From Glebionis coronaria (Eukaryota; Streptophyta; Magnoliopsida; Asterales; Asteraceae), in the NCBI GenBank assembly GCA_025667525.1, contig CM046878.1, positions 512,810,274 through 512,874,273 of the forward strand: a stretch of 64,000 nt of DNA, in the 5' to 3' direction. Shown in pieces: positions 34,177 to 46,951 of this stretch (position 1 is the first letter of the stretch; every line of letters begins with the position of its first letter). The translations under genes were made by a program, and so were the position numbers. The notes beneath the pieces are model-generated. The model did not search any database. It was not told the DNA's origin and worked only from the letters and a program-made list of their open reading frames with translations.

Positions 34177-34972
34177 GATATTGTTGCTACTGGTGGTATT
34201 CATACAAATGATGTAGTTTTCAGTCGATCTACAGGGGGCAATATCGCTACGCTCAGTGGCCACTCCAAGAAGGTGTTGTTCCCTATCTGGTAAAAGTTAT
34301 AGTTGTCATGGTTAGATGTCGTTAGCTTATTTTTAAACTTTGTTTTTGTTTCGTGCTCCTAGGTCACCAGTGTTAAATTTGTGGGTGATGGTCAGATGGT
34401 TGTTAGTGGTTCAGCTGATAAGGTAAGTGCATGCTTCATTTTCTATTTTTTTGTGAAGTGGTTTAGCAGTGTTTTATTTGATGTTGTTGAGCTTAAAACT
34501 TGGAAGTCAGGAATTATGATCTTTCACAAGCCTTGTTGAAACCGGTTATTCTCTTTCGGTGTACATAAACTTAAATGTCTACCTGAAGCCAATAAAGCTA
34601 GTAAAGGGTTGCTAATTAACAACTAAAAAATGCTCAGTGTTGTATAATAGTTATTATAAATTTGTTTTCACGTTGAACTGCGTTTCTTTATCTGCCTATA
34701 GACTGTTAGGTTGTGGCAATAGTTTGAAAATGGAGACATATTTATTCCTTGTGTTTGAAATAGATACATATTGTTTTAACGCTTTTTTCACCTCTTTAAA
34801 GCTGTCACTTTAATAATCTTGCTTATATATTGATCACCAGGTTCAAGCTGTGACTGTCCACGCAACAAATAACTACTTTGTAACTGCTTCTCTCAACAAT
34901 TCATGGTGCTTTTATTATCTATCATCTGGTGGCACATGCGTACTCAAAGGGAATGAGGCGGTGGTTCCTTAG
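34177..34972 (+). pseudogene. PRP19: PRP19 (spliceosomal U-box WD40 protein) gene fragment
   Basis: Four exon-like blocks with intact GT-AG introns encode part of the WD40 domain: 34177-34272 (starts DIVATGG, ends LSGHSKK), 34363-34422 (VTSVKFVGDGQMVVSGSADK), 34702-34722 (TVRLWQ then TAG) and 34841-34972 (starts [18 protein letters not shown]). PRP19 is the scaffold and ubiquitin ligase of the NineTeen complex in pre-mRNA splicing. The U-box, coiled coil and most blades are missing. The third block ends in a stop and lacks the sequence that normally joins it to the fourth. Retained introns show a genomic rather than an RNA-mediated copy. Confidence 0.85.
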
Positions 34973-35524
34973 TTGTTATTCAGCTTTTTGTAGCACGTGC
35001 AGTATGGTTTATTATGTTCCAACAATACCTCACATTTTGTATTCAAACACTAACGATACCCTACATTTGAATCGAGATTAAGATAATGTTATGCATATGA
35101 TAAGGTGTCTTCTAGACTTAAACCTATCCTAGGCAATGACCGATGAATAAACTTAAGTGACATGACAAGGCATGATATAGCTGCATAGGTATCAAAAATC
35201 CAGGATAGATCATTCTCCAACTTTTTGTTAGTAAAAAACACAGCTACATGTACTCGATCTTTTTGGGGTTTGTTTTCATTTCTACTAATATAAGTAGCTG
35301 TAATTAAATTCCTATAATCTGCTAGCTTTAAATAAGCTGTAATTACAGGTTCACACATGAAAGGAAAAAACTCTAAGCCATACCTTGCATTGCATCCTAT
35401 GTTTTCCAGTTGTAATGCGGGTTTTGTTTCAAATATCATCGCAATATCATAAAGTATTACTAAAGCTTACCTCTTCAGAAGATATGGTTCGTAGGATCAA
35501 ATGCGATGAAATTTTCAAGTAATA
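34973..35524. other. Sequence between PRP19 piece and CACTA, unidentified
   Basis: A 116-codon minus frame (35439-35089) starts MIFETKPALQ and ends LSLEDTLSYA. I see no known domain and cannot call it a gene. ATA at 35522-35524 is the left TSD of the CACTA element. Confidence 0.4.
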
Positions 35525-35549
35525 CACTACAACAATCGACTCCTTCCCC
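35525..35549 (+). repeat. CACTA left terminal inverted repeat
   Basis: CACTACAACAATC followed by a less conserved part ending CCTTCCCC; pairs with 62152-62176. Confidence 0.92.
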
Positions 35550-35596
35550 AGCGAGTTTGGGCTTTTCCCCAGCGATATTTAGATGGGGATACGTTT

Positions 35597-36015
35597 CCCC
35601 AGCGACATGTCGCTGGGGGAAATTCGCTGGGGTACGCTCGATGAGAAAGGTATCCCCAGTGATTTACCCCAGCGACTTGCAGGCCCCACATACTTTTCCT
35701 GGAAGAATAGATTGCCATGGTGGTAACTTTTTCCCCAGCGACATGTCGCTGGGGAAAATCCTTATTAAATAAAAAAAATTAAGTTGAACTTAATCTTTTT
35801 AGCTAATTACAAAGTTTCCCCAACGACATGTCGTTGAGGAATCTTTCCTTATGTTTGACTTGTCAACGCGACGTCGTTGACTTGTCAACGATTTCCCAAG
35901 TTTCCCCAGCGACATGTCGCTGGGGAAACTCTCGATACATTTGACTTGTCAACGCTTTGCGTTTGACTTGTCAACGATTAACCAAGGTTTCCCCAGCGAC
36001 ATGTCGCTGGGGAAA
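35597..36015. repeat. CACTA left subterminal palindromes
   Basis: Five palindromes with half-site TTTCCCCAGCGACA and its exact mirror: cores at 35597-35618, 35733-35754, 35818-35839 (variant with AACGAC), 35904-35925 and 35991-36012. Those at 35901-35928 and 35988-36015 are perfect over 28 bp. Between them GACTTGTCAACG occurs several times (35858-35890 and 35943-35976). In En/Spm-type elements such zones bind the TNPA-like protein. Confidence 0.88.
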
Positions 36016-36362
36016 AGTCTGCAGTTTTTTTTAAATTGCCTGCACAGCAGGCGTTTTCCAGATTTTTTCCGGAATTTTTCCGGAAAAAATCTACCAAAAC
36101 CTGTAACAAAAACCTGTATTTGCTCACCAAAAAGACACATATAAAGTAAACTTGGAATACAAATCAACACAAACGCGGAATAAGTTCAAACTTGCACCAA
36201 AATATAATATAACGTTCTAATTTAGTCAAGGATACTAGGAATAAGTCGGGATATTTAAGGATACTAGGGAAACAAGCGTTCTAATTTAGGATAATAGGGA
36301 AACAAGTCAAGATGAACATAAAGAAACTATGTACCATACTAACAAACACATATATGACACGA

Positions 36363-36689
36363 CTAGCTCGCGTCATCACCACCATCCTCGCCACCCTCCC
36401 GATCCTCAGCATCATCACCCGGGCGACTCCCGCTCCCGCTGGCACCAACACTCTCATATCTCAAAAAATGATCTTGATACCTGCCGTCGTTTCTCAGCAG
36501 GCCCATCATGAAATCAACATCCCGATCCCGACGAGTCTCAGGGGGTGGTGACAAAAAGCTCGGGGTAGAACTGGCGTATCCCGGCAATACCATACCCACG
36601 CCAGGATGGTGGCCGCAAAACTTACCTCCTCGCACCATCCTGTTGATCTCGGCAGTGGTGTGCTCACCCGTCGCCTCTAGCTCCCTCAT
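36363..36689 (-). pseudogene. CACTA tnpA-like gene, last exon
   Basis: Frame starting MRELEATGEHTTAEINRMVR, then GGKFCGHHPGVG, and ending in a Gly/Asp-rich tail at a stop (36363). An acceptor AG precedes ATGAGG at 36689. The motif is the C-terminal part of plant Ptta/En/Spm proteins (transposase_24 type). Confidence 0.7.
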
Positions 36690-36792
36690 CTGATCTTGTG
36701 TGGTGACAATAACATAAGATAGTAAATATATTAGTCGGGTTGCTAGATTATTAATCAATGATTCATTAAAGTGTGTTTTGAAAAGTACTTAC

Positions 36793-36901
36793 ATACAACT
36801 GAAGAGACTGCTCATCTACAAATACACCATCTGAATTTTGTATGCAAACGATAGAACATGTCGATCTCTGAAGGCTCCTGTTGGGTTTCAGACGCCTTTT
36901 G
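36793..36901 (-). pseudogene. CACTA tnpA-like gene, middle exon, frameshifted
   Basis: 109 nt between an AG acceptor (36903-36902) and a GTAAGT donor. It begins QKASETQQEPSEIDMF in phase, but the end is in a different frame (VFVDEQSLQLY), and the entry frame meets a stop. The change falls near the ACAAAATTC run, about 36836-36842. Confidence 0.65.
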
Positions 36902-37090
36902 CTGTACATACACACGTAAGTAAGATCAATCTAATTAAATGCGGCAATAATAATATGTATGTAAAATCAATAATGATAATAATAAAATAATAAAAATAAA
37001 AAACAATAATAATAATAATAAAAAAACAAAAAAATAAAAAAACAATAATAATGTAAAATCAATAATAATAATAATAATAATAATAATTAC

Positions 37091-37426
37091 CATGAGTTGT
37101 CGAGTGCGAGGGATCGACCGAGAACCATGCCGGGAGATAAGTGTTGTCTTGGACCGATTTTGGCTGTTTGTTAAAGATCGCTTCTTGTTATTGGCGTCAG
37201 TCCAAAACGCTATCTGTTTCTCCCACTCTTCAACTATGTACTCGTCTGGCCTGTTTCGCCTAATTCGATCTACATCGTATTCTCCAGTCTCGGGGTCTTT
37301 TACACAATAATCTCGCTTCAGACTGGCCTTGTTGGTGTTGTATGATTTTTGTAACTGGGCACCAATGGTATTATAAATACTCTGCCACCGAGGGGTGTTC
37401 CTGTGCGGCGCGAGATCGTATTTTTT
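37091..37426 (-). pseudogene. CACTA tnpA-like gene, DNA-binding-type exon
   Basis: 336 nt (112 codons) between an AG acceptor at 37428-37427 and a GT donor at 37090. It contains EEWEKQIAFWTDANNKKRSL and SQNRSKTTL followed by RHGSRSI, the conserved core of plant transposase_24 proteins that bind subterminal repeats. No upstream exon is visible, because the DNA to the right is AT repeats and a minisatellite. Confidence 0.75.
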
Positions 37427-37439
37427 CTGCAATCAAATA

Positions 37440-37766
37440 CAACACATTGAAAACAGAGTTAGAAATATAATTTATATATTTATTTAAATTTGTTTATTTA
37501 TATATATATTATATAAATAAATAAACGAATTTAAATAAATATACACAATACAACACATTGAAAATAGAGTTAAAAATATAATTTATATATTTATTTAAAT
37601 TTGTTTATTTATTTATATGATATAAATAAATAAATGAATTTAAATAAATATACACAATACAACACATTGAAAACAGAGTTAGAAATATAATTTATATATT
37701 TATTTAAATTCGTTTATTTATTTATATGATATAAATAAATAAACGAATTTAAATAAATATACACAA
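37440..37766. repeat. 109-bp AT-rich tandem repeat, three units, palindromic
   Basis: Three units of 109-111 bp beginning CAACACATTGAAAA. Each contains a large AT-rich inverted repeat (TTTATTTAAATT... against its complement) that could form a cruciform. Confidence 0.9.
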
Positions 37767-37779
37767 TACAACATTAGAG

Positions 37780-38357
37780 GTTCAACGTATTAGATAGGGT
37801 TCATCATTAGAGGTTCAATGTATTAGATAGGTTTTAACATTAGATGTTCAATGTATTAGATAGGTTTCAACATTAGAGGTTCAATGTATTAGACAGGGTT
37901 CAACATTAGAGGTTCAATGTATTAGATAGGATTCAACATTAGAGGTTCAATGTATTAGATAGGATTCAACATTAGAGGTTCAACGTATTAGATAGGGTTC
38001 AACATTAGAGGTTCAATGTATTAGATAGATTTCAACATTAGAGGTTCAATGTATTAGATAGGGTTCAACATTATAGGTTCAACGTATTAGATAGGATTCA
38101 ACATTAGAGTTTCAATGTATTAGATAGGGTTCAACATTAGAGGTTCAACGTATTAGATAGGATTCAACATTAGAGGTTCAATGTATTAGATAGGGTTCAA
38201 CATTAGAGGTTCAACGTATTAGACATGGTTCAACATTAGAGGTTCAATGTATTGGATAGGTTTTAACATTAGAGGTTCAACGTATTAGATAGGGTTCAAC
38301 ATTAGAGGTTTAATGTATTAGATAGGTTTTAACATTAGAGGTTCAACATATTAGATA
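37780..38357. repeat. 33-bp minisatellite, about 17 units
   Basis: Head-to-tail copies of GTTCAACATTAGAGGTTCAA followed by YGTATTAGATAGG, with alternating single-base variants. Contiguous, with no unique spacers. Confidence 0.93.
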
Positions 38358-38839
38358 AGCGCGTGTTTAAGTGTCCGTGTAAAATAAAGTTAGGTTTAGG
38401 CGTGTCTGTTTGTAAGGCTCAATGAATGTTAACAATTTTTAATTAATATTAACAATTGTCAGTGAATGTTAACTTTTGGCGGGCAAAATGTTGGCGGGAA
38501 AACATTGGCGGGAAAACATTAGCGGGAAAATTAACCATTTGTCTCACTTTTTTTTATCATAGAAAGACATATACTATTTTAAATTTTAATAACTATATTT
38601 TTTAATATATATTTTATATTTATTAAAATATAAAATAAACAATACACTTTTTTGTGAAAATCGTTGGTCAAATTGCAGTCAACTTTTCCCCAGCGACATG
38701 TCGATGGGGAAACTTTTTGTTCGTCGTTTTGTTAAATAGGCGCGTTACAAAAAACATTTGGAGGGAATCCTGAAAGTTTCCCCAGCGACATGTCGCTGGG
38801 GAAACGTTGGGCCATAAATAAACAAAACATTAACACTAA
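38358..38839. repeat. CACTA interior with two more palindromes
   Basis: Contains GGCGGGAAAACATT repeats (38478-38530) and two copies of the CCCCAGCGAC palindrome (cores 38688-38709, one mismatch, and 38780-38801). The TSD ACTAA (38835-38839) of the gypsy insertion ends it. Confidence 0.8.
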
Positions 38840-40048
<1,209 letters not shown>

Positions 40049-42307
40049 TGTAACACCCCACTTGGATAAGTGGACCGTTACGTGTATTTATGGCGTGTCA
40101 TCAAAGCATAAGGTAAATGTCCTAAAACATTAAATGACCATAACGGAAATACCGGAATCAAACATCGGTAATCCAACCCAAGCTCAAAACATGAAAAGTA
40201 AATACTGAAGGAAAGGACTAAACAATGTCCAAATAAGCAGAATAATGTAAGAAATGCATACAGTAAGAAGTCTGGATAGCTTCCATCCAAATGCACATGC
40301 TCTCAGAATCCTAAGAGTGTCCTGGTGTACCTGCCGTTAGAACATGAAAGGAACTACGGCTGAGCATAACGCTCAGTGAACGGATATAGCATGATAAGAA
40401 TGTACTGAAAGTAATGGAATAGAAGACAACAATGAAGCTATAAGACTGGTATGTAACATGTGGTAGAACTCTGCATAAAATCTGAGAAACCTGATTCATA
40501 TATACTGAAACTGAAATATAACTATTAATTCTGAAAACATGCTTTTACTGTATTTTAATTGCCAGAGCTTATATAGGTCACGTGCTGTAACAACCGTGCA
40601 TGAATAACTGGAGGGGTGACCTCGTCATGCTATAGAGGGGTGACCTCTAAATAACTGTGCTGGGTGGAGGGATCAGCTCCAATGTGAAGGATGTAGAGCA
40701 CACACCACATTCACCCTGATAACTTGTAACACTTATAAGCCTAGGATGCATCCATACGCCCCACTAAACATACATATAAAAATGGCCAACCTGAACATGA
40801 GTGGGACGATGCAGGATATCACTCTCCTGCATGTGAGTCACGACACCGGTGCCTCTAGTGCCGTGGTTACGGTACCTCCGTAACTAGTACATAAACTGGC
40901 CATGCTTGTATATAATGCTCAGGCAATTTATTTAGTTATTAACATGATTACTGATAAGCTTAAACATATACTGGGGAAAACATTTGGCTGAAGACGGGGA
41001 ATCCTAATCATGCATAGAAAGGAAGTCCTTACCGAAAGGACGGAAAATCCGTACCTCGTGTCCAGTATTGAGATAAGAATGAAAGCTGAAAGATCTACTC
41101 TGACTTCTCGGATACTACATACATAAAGGACGCTGGGATGAGTTGACTGATATCCATTTATTATTACTGATTTTAAATTGTTCTCGCCTTTATTTATTTT
41201 ATACTTATATTATTGTTGGTGCAAAATCTGATAACTCTACTATTCAATAATGTTACTAATAAATGTATTTCTGTATTGTTGATTACTGTATAATGTGCCT
41301 TCTGAATTGATGATATTACTAAAATAGAAATCTGCTATAATTAGAAAATTTCCTGAATTAGAAATGGTTTCCAATTTAGTTTCTTGAAATTTAAATCATA
41401 AAATAAATGACATGTTTGTAAATAATTAAAATGATTTAACTAATATAAATTAAATTTATTAATTAAATTAATAAAACAACTACTTACTTTATTTATTTAT
41501 AAAACCAATTTTATAACATGATTTAAATAAGATATTAACATGAAACTTGAATTTATTATTTTCCGTGACCCCGAATCCCGAGTCAAAACCTTTCCCCAGT
41601 TGCTGCATTTTCCCACTGTTTTCGAGCCAAGGACTCCCTGTTCTTACTGTTTACAAACCCGACCCCTGGTTGACTTGTGGTTCGAGGCTGGGCAATAAAC
41701 AAAACATAAAGAAAAGCCACCGAGACCCCTAGTGGTCTCGGCCGTGAAATCAAAACCCACCGAGAGCTTATGCTCTCGTTTTTTTTTTCGTGAATCAGAC
41801 AAAGCACGACACCCTTTTCTTGATTATTATCTCGTGTTTATACTATAATTTCGTTTGTAAAGATCTTAACAATACCAATCATGATATATAAATAGAATTA
41901 AAGAAAATGGATGATACGGTTATATAACGTAGGATTTATCAAGAATACGTGAGCCATAACACCAGCAAAACAAGATTCGTTTTTTTTTCTTCATTTTTTT
42001 TCTTGCGTTTTTCTGCAGGCGGCGGCCACCTCAAGAAAAAGGAACCCTATTTTTATTTTTATTTTTGTTTTCAGTCGACTGTTTTGGGAGAGGGGAGTAA
42101 CCCTTGTTCTTTTCTTGTGCATTCAAAATGGGCTTGAGCCCAACTTCTTCTTTTCCCTTTTCTTTCAAAACATAACCGGCCATAAGGCCCTTTTCATTCT
42201 TTTTTTTACAAACCAACTGGCCCCTTTTTGTTATTCTTTTAATAAGTTTTTTTTATAAATTAAAGTTGCGTATTTAATATTCCGAATAATTAAATACGGG
42301 TTTTACA
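40049..42307 (-). repeat. 3' LTR of ORF-less element
   Basis: 2,259 bp; partner of 46952-49213. It includes tracts such as CCACCGAGACCCCTAGTGGT and a T-rich stretch near 41770-42060. Confidence 0.92.
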
Positions 42308-42325
42308 ATTCTTCCCCTCTAAAAG
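42308..42325 (-). promoter_or_regulatory. Polypurine tract of ORF-less element
   Basis: Minus-strand CTTTTAGAGGGGAAGAAT directly before the 3' LTR. An imperfect second copy lies 62 bp away (42370-42388), together with its GAATTCGTCC context. Confidence 0.8.
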
Positions 42326-45300
42326 AATAATTCGTCCCCGAATTAAAGATACGACTATCCTGGGTTTCATAATTCTTCCCCTCTAAAAAGGAGAATTCGT
42401 CCTTGAATTATGAGGTATTTAAGCTGACTGGGGTAAAAGCTGAAAGTATACGTAAGCTGAAAGACGTATAAGCTGAAGGAACACATATACTGAAAGAACA
42501 TGAAAGCTGGAAAGGCCTATGAGCTGAAAGGATATTTCGTCTTCCAATTAAGACATACTGCTGCTGTTGAAAGGTATAAACATGTCGTGACTGAAGTGAA
42601 CACGTAACATGACATATTTAAAGAGGCATGGAACGTAACCTGACTGAAAGAACTTTACTGAATTATTGAAGAAAATAATGAGAGGTCCAGATGGACTCCT
42701 CCGTTTCGAGTAGCCTCCCGCTCGAAACGATTCCTTCAAAAGATCTACACATACTAAAATCTTGAACCTGTTGACCCTGTCATGATGAATGTTGAAAAAT
42801 TTCTGGTTCCATACTTAAAATGGATTTTTCTGAATCTGATAGAATGAATAAGTTGTAGCATGTAGGGTACATGAAACGGTACGTACGATTATCCTGAAAA
42901 GATAATATTTATCTCTTTGAACAAGCTGCTGAGAATATAAGGAACGAACTACGTGAACAATTGTAAACGTTCTATGTGAACAATTATGAACGTGGTTTAC
43001 GATTATATGAGGAACGATGGGCATGGAATTTATTGCAAACCTGACATGTGAAACATACTGTGAACGTGATACTAGGACATATCATAAACCTATGCTGACT
43101 GAGGAAAGAATGCCAATCGATATATCCTGAGATGTGAAACGTTTGTCTGATTATGTAAAAGTTATGCAAACTTGGGTTTGGTTTCTTAAGTTTTCTGTAA
43201 CGTATTCGGTAACAAGCTGTGAAATGTGCATCGTGAGATGGAACACGAATCTGATCGTAAACAATGTCATGAACGCGAATCGTGAATTTAAATCATGAGA
43301 TATTATAAACATGAACTGAAACAACATCATACTGTGAATGAGACGTAAACATAAAGGTGAACGTAAACATACACGTGATCGTGAACATGAATTCTGTCTG
43401 ATATGATGGTCGATGGAATACCTTGAATTCGTACAATTTACTACTAAATTTTCTACAGGTCCGCTACTGCGTAATCTGCTCAGATGAAAGAAAACGCGCA
43501 TGCTGATTACATGGTTGGCGATGACTTAGATAGTATCATACTTTTTCTGAGTCTGTGGTAATTGATAATGATTTCATGAAAATTCGCCTCATTTCTGTTC
43601 AGAAATTTCTAAGGATTGTAGTAACTCACTAACATGACGGTGTTCTATCTTGAACCTGCGGTATGTCAGGCATCCAGATATGAACATAGCTGCATTATTG
43701 TGTGATACTGCTTCTATCAAAGTTTTTCCTGGGATTATGGAACATTCCGGTGGAATTCTGGTTGAATAGTCATAAAATTTTTAGTGAGAACTATCAGTAA
43801 TTTCTGCGGTAGCAGTCAATTGAGTTCTAGAAAAGTTTGTACTTCGTTCACAGGCGTCGGTCGGGACCATCAGGTGATGGCCTTCACCTTCGCAGGCTTG
43901 TCTGAAATTTCTTTCTACTGAATTAGGGTGGCTCAGAAATGCCACTTCGTTCATCTGGAACTCATATCTAGAAAGCTACATATATAATTTTCCTATCGGA
44001 GAATCAGTAAAACTGTGGGAAGATGATTCCCTTGTACTTCTCTAGAATTTAGCAGAGCAGGAGGTTATCATTGAATATACTGACGATTTTTTTTGAGAAT
44101 TCATGAAAAAAATTTTATTCATAAATTTCCTATTATAGCTGGAGCATTAGGGAGTTCAGAAGTATACGTAAAAATCTTAGAGAGGCTATAATCTGTGTAA
44201 TAGCAGTCAGGAAAGCATCACGTTCTTTCTCTCTCCACTGATGGCGGCATGATCGTGACTTATTCTGGAAAATTGTTTAAGGCATCGCAGCAGGTCAGAT
44301 AAACCTTCTATACACGAGATGAACATCTATTAAGAATGATGATCTTGTAACTTCCGATGATCGATACATGATCTCATGTTACTGGCTTTCTTCCTGATGG
44401 ACAGAAAGCGGTGCATTTTCTGGTGATGTGCTAGGGCGATTAAGCCTCGTTTCGGTAACTCTGGCAGCTAATACTGCAACTCTTTTAACTTAGCTGAAGC
44501 CCTGGAATAAAGAGTTTTGAAAACAGGTTCTATTATTGAGGCAAGCTTGATGTTAAATTTTGTCTCGTGGTTAGGAAGGAATTTCTGGAACACCTTCTTA
44601 ATTACTTCTGGAAATGCTGAAATATCTGCTGATCATAAATTTTAAGAACTTCAGAAGTGGATTTTAACTGGTGGCTAGAAAGTCTTTGCAGCTATAGGAT
44701 AATAATTCACGTGCTCGTAAAGATAGAACAATTGTACTAATTTTTCTGGCAGGAGTAAAATGAATATGTTCAGGGTCGGTAGGACGGATCTCGTCGTTAA
44801 CTGAAAATAAAACTTAATAAATATGGTGATACTGTTGGGTCCTTTCTGGCTGAGAGGCAGGTGACTACCTGATTTAAGATAAAGCTGACATAGGAATACG
44901 TGAAGTAAACATGGCGACTTTTCACTGTATGTGTTCGTCTGTAACCTCACAGAGTGAACACTGCGTGTTTAACCTGAATAACACTCCAGTGGTGGTGACT
45001 AAATTTTTCAAATGATCTGATTTATGCGTGGCATAATAGAACGAGTGTATCCCCCTTGGAGGGTGCCCTGAATCATTGAGGGTCTGGTTTAGAAATATAC
45101 GGAGTTATGAGTCCTGACTCGTTCTTTGAGAAGATATTCGTATGACGTATATCATGACTGGTGTCCTGACAAATGTCTTCCGAAATGATACTTGAGACCT
45201 GTGTCTTAACTGTTGTCTGGACATGTATTTTAATGGTGAATCTGAATAAGGTTAAGAATTTTGGTAACTGCTAGGATTGACGAACCGGTTAGACTACTGA

Positions 45301-46935
45301 CCCCCTGTACTTCTGGTCAGGTCCGTGCCGAAGTCCCGATGTTACTGACTGATTAATTATAGGCATGGTGGTTGTCAATACTGCTTTGTCTGTCAATTTA
45401 CGGTCATTATCATGACCGTGATTCATGCAACTATTCCGACTGAAAGATTAGCTGAGTAACGTGTAACATCTAACTAAGAAAGTAAAAGCATGGAATAGAA
45501 TGGTAGTGTCTGATGGTTGAAATTTATTCTTGTCAGAAATTTCAAGTTTATAGTTTTTGTCCTTGTTCTGCAGTCTTCATAGTATAAACAGCATCAGCAT
45601 CTTGAGAGATCTCCAACGTATCAGCATCGTCAGCATTTTTGAGGTCTTCAAAGTGTTAGCAGCATCAGCATCTGGTAAAATCTTCAACTCACGAGCAGCA
45701 TCTGCACCTGGTAGAGTATCGACAAGTGGAAATGCCTAATATGATTGAGAATCGATTAGCAATATCCATTGAATAGGGTACCTAGAGTACACCTGGATTA
45801 CTGTACATGAAGTACAAAATAAATACTACACATGGAGCATATCTGAGACACTGTACATGGGGTACGTATGGAATACTGTACATGTCACTGGTAGGAATTT
45901 ATGGGATGATCGATACTGGTGTCAATTGTCTGACATGATCAAAGAAATAAATTGATTTAAACGGTAGTAACTGAACTGAAATGAGTAACATGATAGCCTG
46001 GTAATTCCTGCGTAGACTTAATGCTGGTTGTATAGAGGTTCAAGAATATGATTAAATGGACTTTCAATAATGGTCAGTATAAGGACACGACTGATGAAGA
46101 CCAAACATGATTTATCATGAAATAGGATGATACTGAAATCCTTCTGTATGTTAGGATGAAAACGTTATCACCCTGCTGAAAACATAATCCTCATTAGGAG
46201 ACATGAACTTAGTCAGCATGAAAACGACATTCACGTGAAAGTATAAACTTGACTGATACAAATAACATAGGAGAATAATCAACTGAGGTTTAACATCAAC
46301 TGATGTGGATAGTTATGGTTTAATCCACATTATTCAAAGTAGGAAGCATGTGACTAAGTATGGGCGATTCTGTTTCGATCCATACCTGTCAAAATTTTCT
46401 GAGAACTGTCACGAATAGAAATGTACAATCTGGGACTAAATGTGGTTGGTTGTAGTCCAATTCATATTTGTCAAGGTTTTATGAAACGTCATGATATCAC
46501 AAAGGTGAACAACTATAGATCGGTTCACAAAACAACTTTAAACTGAAAAACATGAAATTTAATCTGAACATTGGTGAACGTATATGGGCTGGTTCACCAA
46601 GTAATATTCGACTGAAAACATGAATCTCTCAAGAGTAAGGATGAACGCCGTTGGGTCGGTTCACCAATACAAAAATCTGAACGAGCAAGGGTGAACGCCT
46701 ATGGGTCGGTTCACCAAAACAAAATTCGTAGAAAAGCACATGCGACTAAATATGGCCAGTCCTGTACCAACCTTTTACTTAGTCAAAAACTTTAAGAAAA
46801 TGACTGATAATTGAAGAAAACTAACTAATAAATGCATGAGACACATGAAAGATAACAATGCCAAGATCTGGGAAGTTCCTGGTGACTACCCACTAGTCAC
46901 AGGTCAAGTTTTAGAGCCTACAGGTCGAACCTTGC
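42326..46935 (-). other. ORF-less interior made of word zones
   Basis: No frame above 116 codons and none with a known domain. Different short words dominate in turn: GCTGAAAG (42430-42540), GTGAAC/GTAAACGT (42880-43400), CAGCATC (45590-45710), CTGTACATGGGGTAC-like (45795-45890), GTTCACC hairpins (46504-46715). The part about 44280-44520 faintly resembles antisense gypsy RT (GCTAGGGCGATTAAGCCTCG region) but is scrambled. Confidence 0.55.
46504..46715. repeat. Four GGTGAAC...GTTCACC hairpins near the PBS
   Basis: Hairpins at 46504-46528, 46573-46598, 46640-46665 and 46690-46715, with about 7-bp stems (GGTGAAC/GTTCACC) and similar loops (for example GCCTATGGGTCG). They lie 220-430 nt downstream of the PBS in the sense of the element. 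Confidence 0.75.
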
Positions 46936-46947
46936 GCTCTGATACCA
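46936..46947 (-). promoter_or_regulatory. PBS of ORF-less element (initiator Met tRNA)
   Basis: Minus-strand TGGTATCAGAGC, four bases from the 5' LTR end at 46952. Confidence 0.93.
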
Positions 46948-46951
46948 TAAT

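Noticed and set aside
34177..34972. Working host PRP19 gene
   Set aside because: Covers only part of the WD40 domain, with a stop in the third block and no U-box or coiled coil.
35730..35757. Bacterial-type terminator or operator
   Set aside because: The perfect palindrome recurs only within CACTA boundaries, so it is a subterminal repeat in a plant genome.
37780..38357. Possible CRISPR-like array
   Set aside because: The 33-bp units are directly contiguous without unique spacers, and the context is a plant transposon.
43151..43501. 116-codon minus-strand frame in the ORF-less element
   Set aside because: Made of the local GTGAAC/GTAAACGT words, no known domain, and not placed like a gag start.
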